A DNA stretch of 36,194 bases. It comes from Ophiocordyceps camponoti-saundersi (nom. inval.) (taxonomy: Eukaryota; Ascomycota; Sordariomycetes; Hypocreales; Ophiocordycipitaceae). The notes under the pieces were generated by a model. That model saw nothing but the letters and a program-made list of their open reading frames with translations, ran no database searches and was not told the DNA's origin. Numbering within the stretch: the stretch's first letter is position 1; every line of letters begins with the position of its first letter. Positions 10,850 through 21,689 of the stretch are shown here, piece by piece. The stretch spans positions 1 through 36,194 of the forward strand of contig PDHQ01000323.1 of the NCBI GenBank assembly GCA_003339415.1. Reading direction: 5' to 3'. Position numbers and translations under genes: made by a program.

Positions 10850-11530
10850 AATTAAATTAAAAATTTATTATAAAAGCTTTTAAGCTAATTTATAGTAAAA
10901 ATTTCTTTTTTTACTTTTTTTACTTATCTTATATCTTTTATTAAATTACTAAAGCTTTAAAGAGTATTTTACCCCGCGGTAGCTTTGCGGAACGTATTTT
11001 AATAAATAATAGAAATATATTTTTATTTCCTTTTAAAATTAATTAAAGATAGAATAAAAATAGCTAAAATTATAGAAAAAAATATAATATAGCTAAAGCT
11101 ATTAAGAATCTTATATATTTCTTTCCTTATTTTTTTACCGCTTTTTTCTAGTTTTTTCTTTAAGTTAACGTAAAAGAGCCCTTTATACTTACCCCTCCTT
11201 ATAAGTAATACGAGGTTTTAAGTAAACCTTTAAGTTTTACTACTAAAAAATATTCTAAAAATATAAAGAAGGTATATTTCAGAAAAGTAAGTTTATAATA
11301 GAATACGTAGCGTAAGGCGCTTTTTCTAATATATTACTAAGTACCTTTACTTATATTCCTTATTTTTAGAAAAACTTTTAAAGTTTTAATTTTTTTTCTT
11401 TAACTTTATAATTATATATTATAACTTATATATATTATAATTTTAATCTACTTTATAACTCTTTCTAAATAAGCTATAAAGATAAAAAGAGTATTTTTAA
11501 GAAGCTTTTTTTCTAAAGAATACGATAAAG
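10850..11530. repeat. Direct repeat inside hAT, copy 2 (about 680 bp)
   Basis: This is the partner of 9,400-10,085. The core (11,150-11,345) aligns to copy 1 base for base over long stretches, with differences mainly C/T. The last homologous block reads GATAAAAAGAGTATTTTTAAG and continues to TTCTAAAGAATA in both copies. Neither copy gives an open frame that I recognise. Confidence 0.8.
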
Positions 11531-12035
11531 CTAACCGCTTTTAGCTTAGTCTCTTTAACCTCTCGCAAAATGTTTAACTTTAATTATACGCCTTCGATTA
11601 CCTTCTAGGGAGAGCCTTTTTAAGTAACCTTAGCTAATTTTAATAGCTATAATAGCGATATAGTAATAAAATTAAACGGTATTAAGTTTTCGGATTAGGG
11701 ACCTTTTTAGGAATTTTTAAGCTTATTAAAAAAAGGAAAAAAAAGGAAAAAATAGCTATTTCTTAATATAATATAAAGGAATTTAAATTAGGCTTAGATA
11801 AGAATTTAAAGATTTATATTTTATAGTATAGCTTATTTACTTAATAGCTTCTTTTAATTAAGGAAAATAAAGAACGAAAAGTGAAAGCTATTTATATTTT
11901 ATTAATATTTTTTTTTCTTTTTTTTCTTATCTTTTTATTATAAAAAAGCGTTATTAATTAAATTTTTTATATAAATAGCTATTTAAAAAAGTTTATTTTT
12001 CTAATTTATAAGTTTTAAGCTTTAAATTTATCTCG
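11531..12035. other. hAT interior up to Gypsy-2 insertion, no gene recognised
   Basis: This stretch has no supported feature. It includes a GAAAAAAAAGG-type purine run near 11,727-11,750. It is continuous with 18,971 onward in the uninterrupted hAT. Confidence 0.4.
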
Positions 12036-12040
12036 GTATT
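12036..12040. repeat. Gypsy-2 target site duplication, left (GTATT)
   Basis: GTATT precedes the left LTR; ATATT follows the right LTR at 18,966-18,970. Four of five bases agree. The G/A difference is a transition but not in a TG context, so either an unrelated mutation occurred or the duplication is the four bases TATT. Confidence 0.65.
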
Positions 12041-12290
12041 TATAAAAGTCCTATACTTCTTAATATCTATAAGAAGCTAACTTTATTAATATAAAATAAC
12101 TTAAGAGGTTTTAAAATATATATAATATACGTACTTAGGGTTATAGTCCGTATATAGCCCGCGCCCGTCCCGCGTATAGCGCTAACTAATTATATATACC
12201 TATATATACCCCGCGCCCGTTATACGCGTAGATTTAACTAAGCACCCTCTACGTAACTTAGCTATTTAGGCGTAGCTTAAATCCCTTATA
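12041..12290 (-). repeat. Gypsy-2 3' LTR (250 bp)
   Basis: This LTR aligns gap-free to 18,716-18,965. I counted very roughly 35 differences by eye and nearly all are C/T or G/A, the RIP pattern. It holds two ATATATACC-type blocks around 12,195-12,210 and GC-rich segments (CCCGCGCCCG). On the minus strand the sequence just before this LTR ends ACGGGGTA (12,291-12,298), a weak polypurine tract. Confidence 0.93.
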
Positions 12291-14100
12291 TACCCCGTTA
12301 CCCTAGGAAAAGAGTATTTCTAGCCGCGGTATATATATATATAAGGTATAAGTTAAAATACCCCTTATATAGAAAATTTTTCTTTCTCCTTTTTTATTTT
12401 TCTCCTTAAGCTAGTTATATTATTTTCCCTTACTAAGTAAATATTTCTCTAAGCCCTATATTTTATTACTTCGCTACTATATTCCTATAATACTTTTTTC
12501 TATTATTATTATTATCTAAGCTTTTTATAATTATTTATTTTTTTTATTATTATTATTTCTTAAGCTTTTTATATTTATTAAGTTATTATATTACCGCTTT
12601 AATATATTATCTAGTTAGCCGTAATTACCGCCTTACGTAATAAGCGGCTACGCTATAAAGGGAGATTTAAATAATAAAAATATTACTATATTATAAAAAG
12701 TAAAATATTTATATACTCCTTATATCTAAGACTTTTATAAAAGCTATAATATTAACTACTAACGCGGTTATAAGATAGCTTATAAGACGTATAGATAATA
12801 ATAAAGATAATACTTTTAGGAAAAGTACCTTTTTATTATAAATATATACTTATAGTAAGCTATCTATAACTTATAAATAATAATTAAGGAAAGATAAGCT
12901 ATTACCTTACTTACTTACCCTTACGCTAAAGGAGTACTTAGCTAATATACTTAGTTTACGCTAGAGTTTCTTACTCGCGTTAATTACTTATAAACTATAT
13001 TAGCTATTACTTATATTATATCGCGCTTAGTAACTAAGCTTTACGCCCTTTTTACGCTTAAGTAATAATAATCTTTTACGCTTATCCCTACTATTAGTAA
13101 TATAATCGCTATACCTACCCTATATACCTTAACTTATAATATATTCTTAGTAATAATATAATATTAATAGTAATAATAATAATAATAAGGCGCCCTTATT
13201 ATTAGCTTTAACTTTTTCGCCTTATAATATAAAGCGTTCTTTTAATAATAAAAGGAATAATAGCGATAAATTCTTAAGTAATAATAAAATAAGCGAGTTA
13301 CTTAAATTATAAACTATTAGGTAAATATTAATATATAGGAGTAAAATAATAAAAAGAGAAATAATATTTTTTATTAAATAGTTATAGTACTAACTAATCT
13401 ATATAATATATTAAGCCCGCCCGCTATTTTACTATACGCTACCTTTACTAACTTATATATATTATCTAGCTTTTAGTTACTTAGCGCTTACGCGCGGTAC
13501 TTATCCTCCCCCCCCGCTATATATTAGTAAAGCGGGTTTATATTAGCGCCCGCGCGTAGCGCGCGTAGCTTAGGAGTAAGATAGGTAAGATTCCCGCTAT
13601 TAGCGTTATATTAAATATTCTCCTAGCTTTAAAATATACCCTCCCTTACCTAGGGATATATTTATCGTAAGTTAATATTAGCGCTAAATTATAGCTAGCG
13701 CTATAATAGTTTTCTAAGTTACTTAATTATAATAAAAGATTATAAAAAGAAGATAGAGAAAGTAAATATTAGCTTAAAGCTAATATAAAAAAAAAAAAGT
13801 AAGTAAATAAGGAATAAAGAGGAATAAGGGGCGGGGGGGTAATATTATATTTATAAGATAAGGGGGGAAAGTTACTTAAGGGGGATAATTAGCTATAAAA
13901 AGCGCTTAAATAAGTATATAGTTAAGTCCGCTTTAAGCTATTATAAAAATATATATCTTTTTATATAAACTTAAAGCGGTTTAATACCGTATAATATTTA
14001 AAGCTATTAAGCCGCTTCTAAATTAAAATAATATAATTTTTCTATTTTATAAAAATAAGTTAATAAAGCGTTTTACCTTATAAGCGCTAACCTTTAGCGT
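12291..14100 (-). other. Gypsy-2 region 3' of integrase, mostly unassigned
   Basis: About 1.8 kb separates the integrase remnant from the 3' LTR, more than a chromodomain and short UTR need. It contains trinucleotide runs (TTA near 12,502-12,558, AAT near 13,168-13,189), an eight-base C run (13,508-13,515), GC-rich patches (13,480-13,570) and a G-rich patch (13,826-13,870). I could not recognise a domain on either strand. It may be integrase C-terminus plus a long UTR, or a gene picked up by the element. Confidence 0.45.
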
Positions 14101-14399
14101 TTTTTATAGTAAAGATTTCCTTAACCTTATACTTATTAAAAGATAGGTTATTATAAAAAAGATAAAGGAAGGGATCCGGCTAGGAGTTAGTAAATAACTA
14201 AAATACTAAAAGGTTACTAATAGCACGCTTAATAAGGTTAATATAAAAAGTAAGGTAAATACTAAGTAGTATATTAAGAGTAATAGTAAGCGGCGTTAAT
14301 ATAGCTATTACCTTATATTTACTTTTAAGGTAATTAAGCTTTTAAGATAGATAGTTAAACTATATATAGGTAAGATTAAGCTATATAAAATTACTAATA

Positions 14400-15290
14400 T
14401 AAAACTATTTTATAAGTTAGTAAGACTTATTCGAGGAGTCCTATTACTATTACTAAGCTTAGGCGATAGAGGCCTATATTAGTTTAACGTTATTATAAAA
14501 GAAATAAGTAAACGCTATAGCTTAGCTTTTCGGGGAAAAGATAAGAGCGGCCGCCTTTACTAGCCGGTTAAGAAAGGTAATATTAAAGCCGTAAAATAAG
14601 CAGTTAGGACTAATACTTATTATAAATAAGTTTTAATTATTTAAGGTAAGCTAGTAAATAAGTAGGTAGCGCGGCTAGTTAAATTACGAGAAGGAGATTA
14701 TATAATAGAGAATAGCTTATACCTCTTAGTTTATACGCTTTATACCCCTATTAGTTTAGAGGTAATACGCTATAGAAAATAGCCTATTAACTTTAATAAG
14801 ATAGTAAAAAGTAAATTAGAAATAGCTTATCTAATTAGAACTATAATTAGAAATTAATTTATAAAGGAAGCTATAAAACCGCTATTAGTATTAGATAAAG
14901 CGCTTAGTATATTATTTAATATTTATAAATATTATAGCTTTAAGCTAGATATATTTTAATAAGCGATCTATTATAATTATTAGGAAATAGGGCTAGGATT
15001 CTAAGGTAGCAGGTAGCTTAGTTATAAAATTTATAGAGAGGGTTATCTAAAACTATTTAGGAGAAGGTAGCAGCTAAAGTAACTTTTAATAGCGCTAATA
15101 ATTAAGGTAGTTTTTATAATAGTAATAATTATAAATAAAATATATTATATCCGTAAATATACTATTTTAGTAAAATTTATATTAAAGAAATATAAAAGTA
15201 ATATTTTTACTAAGGTATTCTATTATAAGAGAATTATAAGTTTATTAGATAAGTATAGTAATTAAAGGTTCCTATTTAGGAACTTAAAGA
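14400..15290 (-). pseudogene. Gypsy-2 integrase remnant
   Basis: On the minus strand a block like DRLLKYI follows a FIT-KLPATLE segment, corresponding to the DFVTxLP and VDRLTK motifs at the start of the integrase core. Further on come a QFTS-like position and LFSIAYYLQTNRG followed by ERIN-EVQAILY. These correspond to the family pattern STAYHPQTDGQTERVNQ with His, Pro and Asp altered as RIP predicts, and with Gln codons turned to stops. The last motif contains the catalytic Glu. The product would have joined element cDNA to target DNA. The frame stays readable for about 290 codons with few indels. Confidence 0.85.
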
Positions 15291-15544
15291 TAGCCTCGGA
15301 ATTATAGCTATTTATAAGTAAAGATAGAATAGTCCGTAACTTACTTATAAGTACCCGCCTTTAGCGGAAACTTCTAAGCGCTTAACTAAACCGCTTAGCA
15401 GCGTATATAATAAGAAGAATCGGCATAGAGAGCCTCTAATTAAAGGTCTCGTAAAGTCTTATTATAAAAGGGGGCTAGGGTATCTTAAGTAAGAGGTATA
15501 GCTATAGGGAACTAAAATAAAGCTAAGCTAGATTAGACTAGCTA

Positions 15545-15970
15545 TAATTTAAAAGAGTAAATAAATATAAGCTATATAATTTAACTAAAGCGCTCCTCTA
15601 TCTTATAGTAATCCTATTTTTACTAGGAAAGCGTATTAAGCTATAACGCCTACGCGCTAAGATAGTATTAAAGGCGGAAGTTAAAAAGGGCAAGTATCTT
15701 AGCCTAATACGCCTAATATTCTATTATAGCTTTAGGTATAATAAAGTACTTTAAAGCTTTATAATTTATAAAAATAGAAAATAGCTACGTAACTTTATAT
15801 AACTTAGTAAATTACGCTTTAAGGTAAGAAATAATAGTAAGAAGCTTTTTATTATAAATTATATAATTCTATTTTATAAATAAAAATTTCTTAGAGTAAT
15901 ATATAATAAGCTAAAAGATATAGTTTAAGCTAAACTAGGAAAAGCACCTACTAATAGCCTTACTAAAATA
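15545..15970 (-). pseudogene. Gypsy-2 RNase H remnant
   Basis: The minus strand reads YYSKKFLFIK, then NYIIYNKKLLTIISYLKA, then SIFINYKALKYFIIPKAI and AKILALFNFRL. These match the Gypsy RNase H blocks AYYSRKLSPAE, NYEIYDKELLAII, TDHKNLEYF and RQARWAEFLSxFDF in order and spacing. The catalytic Asp positions read Asn (NYK for DHK, YNKK for YDKE), a RIP effect. This domain degraded the RNA strand during cDNA synthesis. It directly follows the RT thumb region. Confidence 0.9.
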
Positions 15971-16900
15971 GTTAGCTTTAATAATAATATTATAGTTTAG
16001 ATTTTACTAAGTAAAGATAAGGGTAAAAATAAACGTAAACTTAAGCGTATTAAAAATAAGCTAATACTTATCGGTCTAATAGAAAAGCGCGCCGCGTTTT
16101 ATAAGCTTAACTAAGGGGGCTATAAGGTCTAAAAAGTAAGGTATAAAGTTATAATAAAAGTTAGTAAACTTAAGAAAACTACGTACGCTTCGGACGCGGG
16201 TTAGCGCCTCTAATTTTAAAATTAAAAAAACTTTAGTAAGGTTTAGCTATACTTTTTTACTAAAGTAAATAATAAACCCTAAGTACTTAACCTTATAAAT
16301 AGTAAAGTTATACTTATTAAGATTAAGAAAAAGCTTAGCTTAACGGAAATATAAAAATATAACGCGTACTTTACGCTAATAATTAGAATAGGAACCTCCT
16401 AAATAGATAAAGATATTATTTAAATATACTATAGTAAAATCCCCTAAAAAGTTACTAAAAGTAATATTAATATAATACTAGAATATAGCGGGCGCTTTTA
16501 TAAAGCTAAAAAGGTAAATAAGGTATTTAAATAAACTAAACTAAGTATAGAAAGCTATAAGGTATTCCTTACTTTTTATAATACGAAGCTTATAAAAGGC
16601 GGTATAAATATTAAGTTTTATAAACTAATAAGTATTTAAAAAGCTATAAAGCGTTTCCTTAATAAGCGGGAGGGGATAACGATTTTACTTTATTACTTTA
16701 TTTAAGGCGCGATAATTAATATAAAAGCGCTACTTACTTCTTAGCTTTTTTATAAATAAGATAGGGGCGGCTATAAATAATAAGCTAGCGCGGATTTACC
16801 TTTTATTTATTAAGTTAATAATCTATTTCCGAATTTTAAAAAGATACTTATAAGGTATATTATAAAGTAAGCCCTAAAGTAAAGGGGGTAAGGAACTATT
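15970..16900 (-). pseudogene. Gypsy-2 reverse transcriptase remnant
   Basis: The catalytic block reads YLNNIFIYL at 16,400-16,426 on the minus strand, equal to YLDDIFIYS with both Asp changed to Asn. It is followed by KLFLNLNKYNF and VKYLGFIIYF, then VRSFLKFTNFYYNFIPYF and APLVKLIK, which are the thumb and connection motifs of Gypsy RT (SFLGFANFYRRFI, APLTxLTKK). The N-terminal fingers upstream of about 16,650 are less clear to me. As with RNase H, nearly all damage is transition mutation, so the frame runs on with few shifts. Confidence 0.9.
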
Positions 16901-17599
16901 AAGTTTCTAGCGGAGTTAAATATAATAATTATAATTACCGCGGTAAAGGGGTAAGATATTAGCTTTCTCCTTATCGAATAAGTTAGTAAAATCCGATACT
17001 TTAGAAGGTAAGGAGGGGCCCGTAATTAAGGTAAAGGTTATAATATATAAAATACGAGAGATATCCTATAAGCTAATAGTAAGGAATTAGTAACTAATAC
17101 GCTACTAAGATTTATAGTAAATAAGGGCCGCGAAGATAGAGCTAAGAATAGCTATAGTAAGGTAAGTAACTTACTAAGATTCGGAGTATAAGATAACTAA
17201 TCTGCTAGTAAAGTAAACTATAACTTTCCGCTTACTAAGATATAGCGAGATATTATTATACGCTATTTAAAATAAGCTAAAAATTAGGTCCTAAGTAAGG
17301 CTTAGGATTATATATATTATTATAAGTAATTACTAGCTATTAATATTAGCTATAAAGTAAATAAGGTAGCGGATAGATAAGTATAGCTCGAAGCGTACGC
17401 GCTACTAATAATATATCTATATAGTAGTATAAATTACTTATAAGTAAGAAAGGGGAATTTGCTTAAGCTAATAGCGCTATATAAAAGATTTGCTTATAGT
17501 AATATAATAATTATAGCTATTATTTACTTATATAATAATAAAAAAAGCAAAATTTATAAATATAAGGAAAAAAAGAGGAGGTAAGTTTATATTCTAACT

Positions 17600-18480
17600 A
17601 ATATTTATAAAATAGTTATCTAATATTTTATAAGTAATATTATTATAAGAGTCCTCCTTTTATAGGAGACTTAATATAAGGGGGATTCGTTTCCTTAATC
17701 TAAGGCGGGGTCCTCCTCCTCTTTTATAATATCTATAAAGTAAACTAAAAAGGCTAATAGGGGAGGATTAAGCTTATACTTACGTAAAAAATAGCCGGTA
17801 CCGCTATAGCGAAAGTAGCGGCCCTTAGCGCGCCGCTTTATAATCTTATCGCTATTAGCTTTAATTACTTAATAATAAGTTTTACCGCCGCGGCTATTCC
17901 GGCCTTAAAGAAAGGGGCTATTATATTTACTAAAGCGCGGCTAGGACGCTAGGTATTAATCTAGTATACGTGAGTTATTAAGGTATCTTAAGATAGCTTA
18001 AGAGCGGAAAGTAAGGGCGTTTAGCTTTTATTTTTAAGGCGGAAAAACTTAATATTTACGGTAATAGCGCGGATCTTAGTAATAGCGATAATATATTTAG
18101 TTAGGGGAATATTACGCCTTATATAATATTAGCAAAAAGCTAGCGTAAGGGTATAATAAAAATATATAACCTTAATCTTATTAGCTTATTTAATATTATC
18201 TACTAAAGTAAGCTTAGCTTTAAAGCGGATAAGGAAATTAGAGAAAAACTTAGAAGCGCCCTATATAAAGTATTTAAGCTTTATTATCGCTATCTAGCGC
18301 TAATATAAGTTAGTAAATATAATATTAAAATAACCTAAAAAGTAATTAAGGTTATACTTATACTTAGTATCTTACTTAAAAAATAAGGCTATCTTAGCTT
18401 AAATTATAAGAGATAAATATTAATATAGAAATACTTATTAATTATAAGCGGTACTAATAAAAGCTTAGTCCGCTTATAGC
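17600..18480 (-). pseudogene. Gypsy-2 gag remnant (probable)
   Basis: A minus-strand frame stays readable over about 280 codons, with stops mostly at likely Gln or Trp positions. It has a segment like KYFI-GASKFFSNFLIRFKAKL followed by an Ile/Leu-rich stretch with NIPLTKYIIAITKI. This fits the Gag pattern in which a QG..S...Y...F..L helix is followed by a conserved LP..L..YI block. The position just inside the 5' LTR also fits gag. No zinc knuckle was identified. The assignment rests on layout as much as on motif. Confidence 0.6.
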
Positions 18481-18715
18481 TTATAAAATATAAAAGAGTG
18501 CTATATTAGAAAAAGGTCCTTATCGCTATCGAATAGTAATTTAAGAGGTAATAGCTTATAGCGGGGTTATAACTATTATTACTTAAGGAGCTATATAGAT
18601 TAGTATTATTAGTATATAAAGCTTTAAAGCTCCGCGATAATAGCTTACTACTCTAAGAGCTAAGCGATAATAGCTTATTAAGTATTAAAATTATTTATAA
18701 TTAAAATTATTTTAT

Positions 18716-18965
18716 TATAAAAATCTTATATTCCTTAACGTTTATAAGAAGCTAACTTTATTAATATAGAATAACTTAAGAGGTTTTAAGGTATATACGG
18801 TATATATACTTAGGGTTACAGTCCGTATATAGCCTGCGCTTATCCCGCGCGTAGCGCTAACTAATCGTATATACTTATATATACCCCGCGCCTATTATAT
18901 GCGCGGACTTAACTAAGCACCTTTTACGTAACTTAGCTATTCGGGCGCAGCCCGAATCCCTTATA
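18716..18965 (-). repeat. Gypsy-2 5' LTR (250 bp)
   Basis: This is the partner of 12,041-12,290. It keeps a few CA/TG lost in the other copy (for example near 18,820, 18,834, 18,900 and 18,948), so the two LTRs took different RIP hits. In minus-strand sense it starts TATAAGGGATTCGGGC. Transcription of the element would have started here. Confidence 0.93.
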
Positions 18966-18970
18966 ATATT
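18966..18970. repeat. Gypsy-2 target site duplication, right (ATATT)
   Basis: This is the right partner of GTATT at 12,036-12,040, with one mismatch. Sequence of the hAT resumes at 18,971. Confidence 0.65.
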
Positions 18971-19518
18971 ATAAGAATAAATACGAAATAATTACTTATA
19001 ATAAAAATTCTAAAAAAAACTTAAAAAAAAGTAAGTTTTTAGTCTTTTTATTATTAATTTATTAATTTTATATTAGAATAATCTATTAAAAAGAATTTAT
19101 AAAATATTATTTAAAAATAAGCTAAGTTAAACTTAGCTTTTAATACTAATTTAGCTTAGAATTTAGTTATTAATTTTCTTATAATTACAAATATTTCTTT
19201 TTTTATAATATACTCTAAGCTTTTTAATAAGCTTCTTACTTATTATAATTAGTAAGTTATTTTCCTTTTATTTAAATTTTTAATTAACTTTTTCTAAGAA
19301 TTACTAGCTTATCTATTATACTAAGTTAAAGGATTATTTAAAAAACTACTTTAATAAAGCCTTTTTAAAGTTAAATAATAACTTTATAAGTTACTCTTCT
19401 AAAAGTAGCTTTTATAGCCTTATTTTTAATATCTAAACTTTAGCTACTTAAGATTCCTATTTAGGCTTAATTATAGCTTATATTTCCCTAAACTTTAAGC
19501 TATATTATAAGCTTATAA

Positions 19519-19566
19519 GTAAGTTATTTATTTATTTATTTATTTATAAAAACTAATAATTTTTAG
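19519..19566 (+). other. Probable fossil intron in hAT transposase (48 nt)
   Basis: It begins GTAAGTTATT, carries ACTAAT seven bases before the end, and finishes TTTTTAG. The GT start, CTAAT branch motif and AG end at about 48 nt match short ascomycete introns. The body includes a (TTTA)n run. Confidence 0.55.
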
Positions 19567-19680
19567 CTGTTAAAAAGCTTTTAGAACAGTATACTAGAAA
19601 TTATATTTATACTAAAATTCTTTCCTATCTTAAAGCTTACCTTACTATTATTTTAAAGTTTATTAATAAGTATATTAATA

Positions 19681-19758
19681 ATTTCTTTATTTATTTATTT
19701 ATTTACTAATTTATTTATTTACTAATTTATTTATTTACTAATTTATTTATTTACTAAT
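19681..19758. repeat. 16-bp minisatellite, four units
   Basis: The unit ATTTATTTATTTACTA is repeated about four times after a short TTTA run. It carries the intron branch word CTAAT in each unit and may lie within a decayed intron (about 19,670 to 19,771, GTATATT to ACTAG). It probably arose by slippage in intron sequence. Confidence 0.85.
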
Positions 19759-20528
19759 AATATTATACTAGTATTACTTATAATAATGCTACTAATAATA
19801 AGACTTTTTAAAAGCTTATTCCTCGGCTTATAACGACCTTTTTTCTAAAGAATTTACTAGCTAAATTCGCTACCTAGCATATATTATTAATTTAATAGCT
19901 TAGGATATCTTTAAAGCCTTTTTAAATAATTCTAACTTAGAAAGATAACTTTTAGATAAAAATACTACTTTATAAAAGCGTAATAGTAAGTTATTTATTC
20001 TTATTATAATTTTTTACTAATTATTTATTTTTATAATGCTTTTTAACTAACTTCGACGTATTTTACTTATTATTAAGTATAATATAAAGCCTAAATAGCT
20101 TTTTTAAAAAAGTCTATAGTAGTAAAAATCTAAGGGAAATGTAAGATAATTTAAAGAAATAAAGGTTATTATTAGTAAGTTTTTTTATTTATTAATTATT
20201 TATTTAACTATTAATTAATTAAATAAATAACGCTAGAAGGTAGAATTCTACGTTTTTTATACTTAAAAGAGCGTTAGAATTCTGTTCTGCCTTAAAATAA
20301 GTTTCTAAATTAATAGAATATAAAGAGTATAAAAAAGTATTCCCTACTAATAAGGAATAGGAAGCTTTAAAAGATTTTAAAGCTATTTTTAACGTTTTTT
20401 TAACTCCTTCTATTTATTTATAAAGCTACTTTTATACGATAAGTTTAGAAAGATTACTTTTTATTTATTAGATCTTTAATCGGCTTACTAAATTATATAA
20501 AGAATTTTCTAACTTTAAAAAAAGCTAG

Positions 20529-20577
20529 GTATTTTTCTTTTTTTTATTTTTTAAAATACTTACTAATTATATTTTAG
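20529..20577 (+). other. Probable fossil intron in hAT transposase (49 nt)
   Basis: GTATTTTTC at the start, TACTAATTATATTTTAG at the end, and a pyrimidine-rich body. Splicing it out places the KLEKYF-containing exon directly downstream. Confidence 0.65.
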
Positions 20578-20813
20578 TCTTCTTATTCTATTACCTTTAA
20601 GACTTATATAATAGAGGGCTTAAAAAAGCTAGAGAAGTACTTTCTAAAATAACTTAAAAAAATAACTTACTAGCTTTCCGACCTTATTTATTCGCTATTA
20701 TATTAAACTTATAATATAAGGATATTTACTTTAAGGAAGACGGCTTCCTTTATTACTATTTAGCTATAAAAAAAGATATCTTATATCTTTTTTAAGAGGA
20801 ATTTAATTTATAA

Positions 20814-20855
20814 GTAAGACTATTCTCTTTTATAGTTTTTACTAATTATTTTTAG
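20814..20855 (+). other. Probable fossil intron in hAT transposase (42 nt)
   Basis: GTAAGACTATT at the start and TTTACTAATTATTTTTAG at the end. The branch motif sits 10-15 bases before the acceptor, as in the neighbouring introns. Confidence 0.65.
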
Positions 20856-21008
20856 CTATAAAACTACGGAAAATAAAGAAATAAACTTAGGAAGCCTTAA
20901 AACGTTTATCTTAGAAAAGTTTAACTTTAGTTTATAATCTAAAAAAATAAAAACTAATAAAGAGTTAAAATAATACCTCTTAAAAGCTTATTTACCTTTT
21001 AAAATATA

Positions 21009-21060
21009 GTTATTTATTTTTTTTATAATTATTTCTCTTTATTTACTAATTATTTCTTAG
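21009..21060 (+). other. Probable fossil intron in hAT transposase (52 nt)
   Basis: GTTATTTATTT at the start and TTTACTAATTATTTCTTAG at the end. The 3' part is nearly the same as in the introns at 20,529 and 20,814. The donor lacks the usual GTAAGT and may have been altered. Confidence 0.55.
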
Positions 21061-21326
21061 AGTAACTCGCTCTTATATTAGAAAAATAACGCTTTCCTCT
21101 TCCCTACTTTAATAATTTTAGCTAGAAGTTTTTAGCTATTCTAGCTATATTAGCCTTAATCGAGGCTATTTTTTCTATTTCTAATAGTATTATTACGTTA
21201 TCTAAGAATAATTTAAAACTTAAAACTATAAAGTAGTTAATCTTACTAAAAAACTATATTTTAACGCTTACTAATTTCTAGGAAATTAAAAAAGAGGAAG
21301 ATAAAGCTTTAGAAGAAGAAGATTAA

Positions 21327-21689
21327 AGCTTATAAGTCTTCTACTAAAGCTAGTTTTTTATTTCTTATTAGATAAATTTTTCTTACTAATAATATATTTT
21401 TTTTATTAATCTTAACTCTTTATATATTAATAATTTTATAAGTTTAAAGATTTCTAATAATAAAGCTTATTTAAATTATATTAAGGCTTTTTTAAAGCTA
21501 TATTATATTCTTACTCTTTATTTTATTATTACTTCTTAAGTTATTACTATTATTATTACTAGTTTTTATTTCTCTTTTAAATATATTAAATTAGAGATTT
21601 TACTCCTTGTTTAATAATAACCTAATTAAAAAAAAAACTTAACTTTTATATACTATATTAGTCGCGCTATCTATTAGTATTTTTTAAAG
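21327..21689. other. hAT 3' untranslated region
   Basis: No gene is visible between the transposase stop and the right subterminal array. The sequence is T-rich, as expected of a 3' UTR. CTTGT near 21,606 holds one of the few surviving TG. Confidence 0.4.

Larger units (their letters stand above)
12041..18965 (-). mobile_element. Gypsy-2: Ty3/Gypsy retrotransposon inserted in the hAT
   Basis: Two direct repeats of exactly 250 bp (12,041-12,290 and 18,716-18,965) bound a 6,925-bp element. The minus strand carries gag, RT, RNase H and integrase remnants in Gypsy order, so the right LTR is the 5' LTR. Ends read TATAAAA...CCTTATA, consistent with TG...CA termini after RIP on both strands. It is the innermost and therefore latest insertion of the nest. 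CpG-containing words are common (GCGC, CGCG), so the original element was far more GC-rich than it looks now. All genes are broken by in-frame TAA/TAG. Confidence 0.93.
19100..21326 (+). pseudogene. hAT transposase remnant with hAT-C dimerisation domain
   Basis: The C-terminal exon (21,129-21,326) reads FLAILAILALIEAIFSIS, then IITLSKNNLKLKTIK, LILLKNYI and an acidic end KKEEDKALEEED before TAA. It matches the hAT-C pattern of fungal transposases (P.LA.LA...L.IPATSA.SERVFS..G.I....RN.L...T...L..LKNW). Upstream, 20,578-20,813 contains TYIIEGLKKLEKYFL, like the YxxxxxGLxKLxxYY helix of the RNase H-like core. Several decayed introns interrupt the frame. The catalytic Asp/Glu and the N-terminal BED zinc finger were not identified and the start is uncertain. 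The enzyme would have cut the element out and reinserted it. Confidence 0.82.

Noticed and set aside
14300..17500. Long plus-strand frame that looked like a large unknown protein with an ankyrin-like segment (DKSGRLY near 14,540)
   Set aside because: The minus strand of the same interval carries clear Gypsy RT, RNase H and integrase motifs in the right order, so the plus-strand frame is an antisense shadow.
19981..20050. A further fossil intron starting GTAAGTTATTT at 19,988 with ACTAAT at 20,016-20,021
   Set aside because: Donor and branch words are present but no AG acceptor lies at a suitable distance, so it was left out of the feature list.
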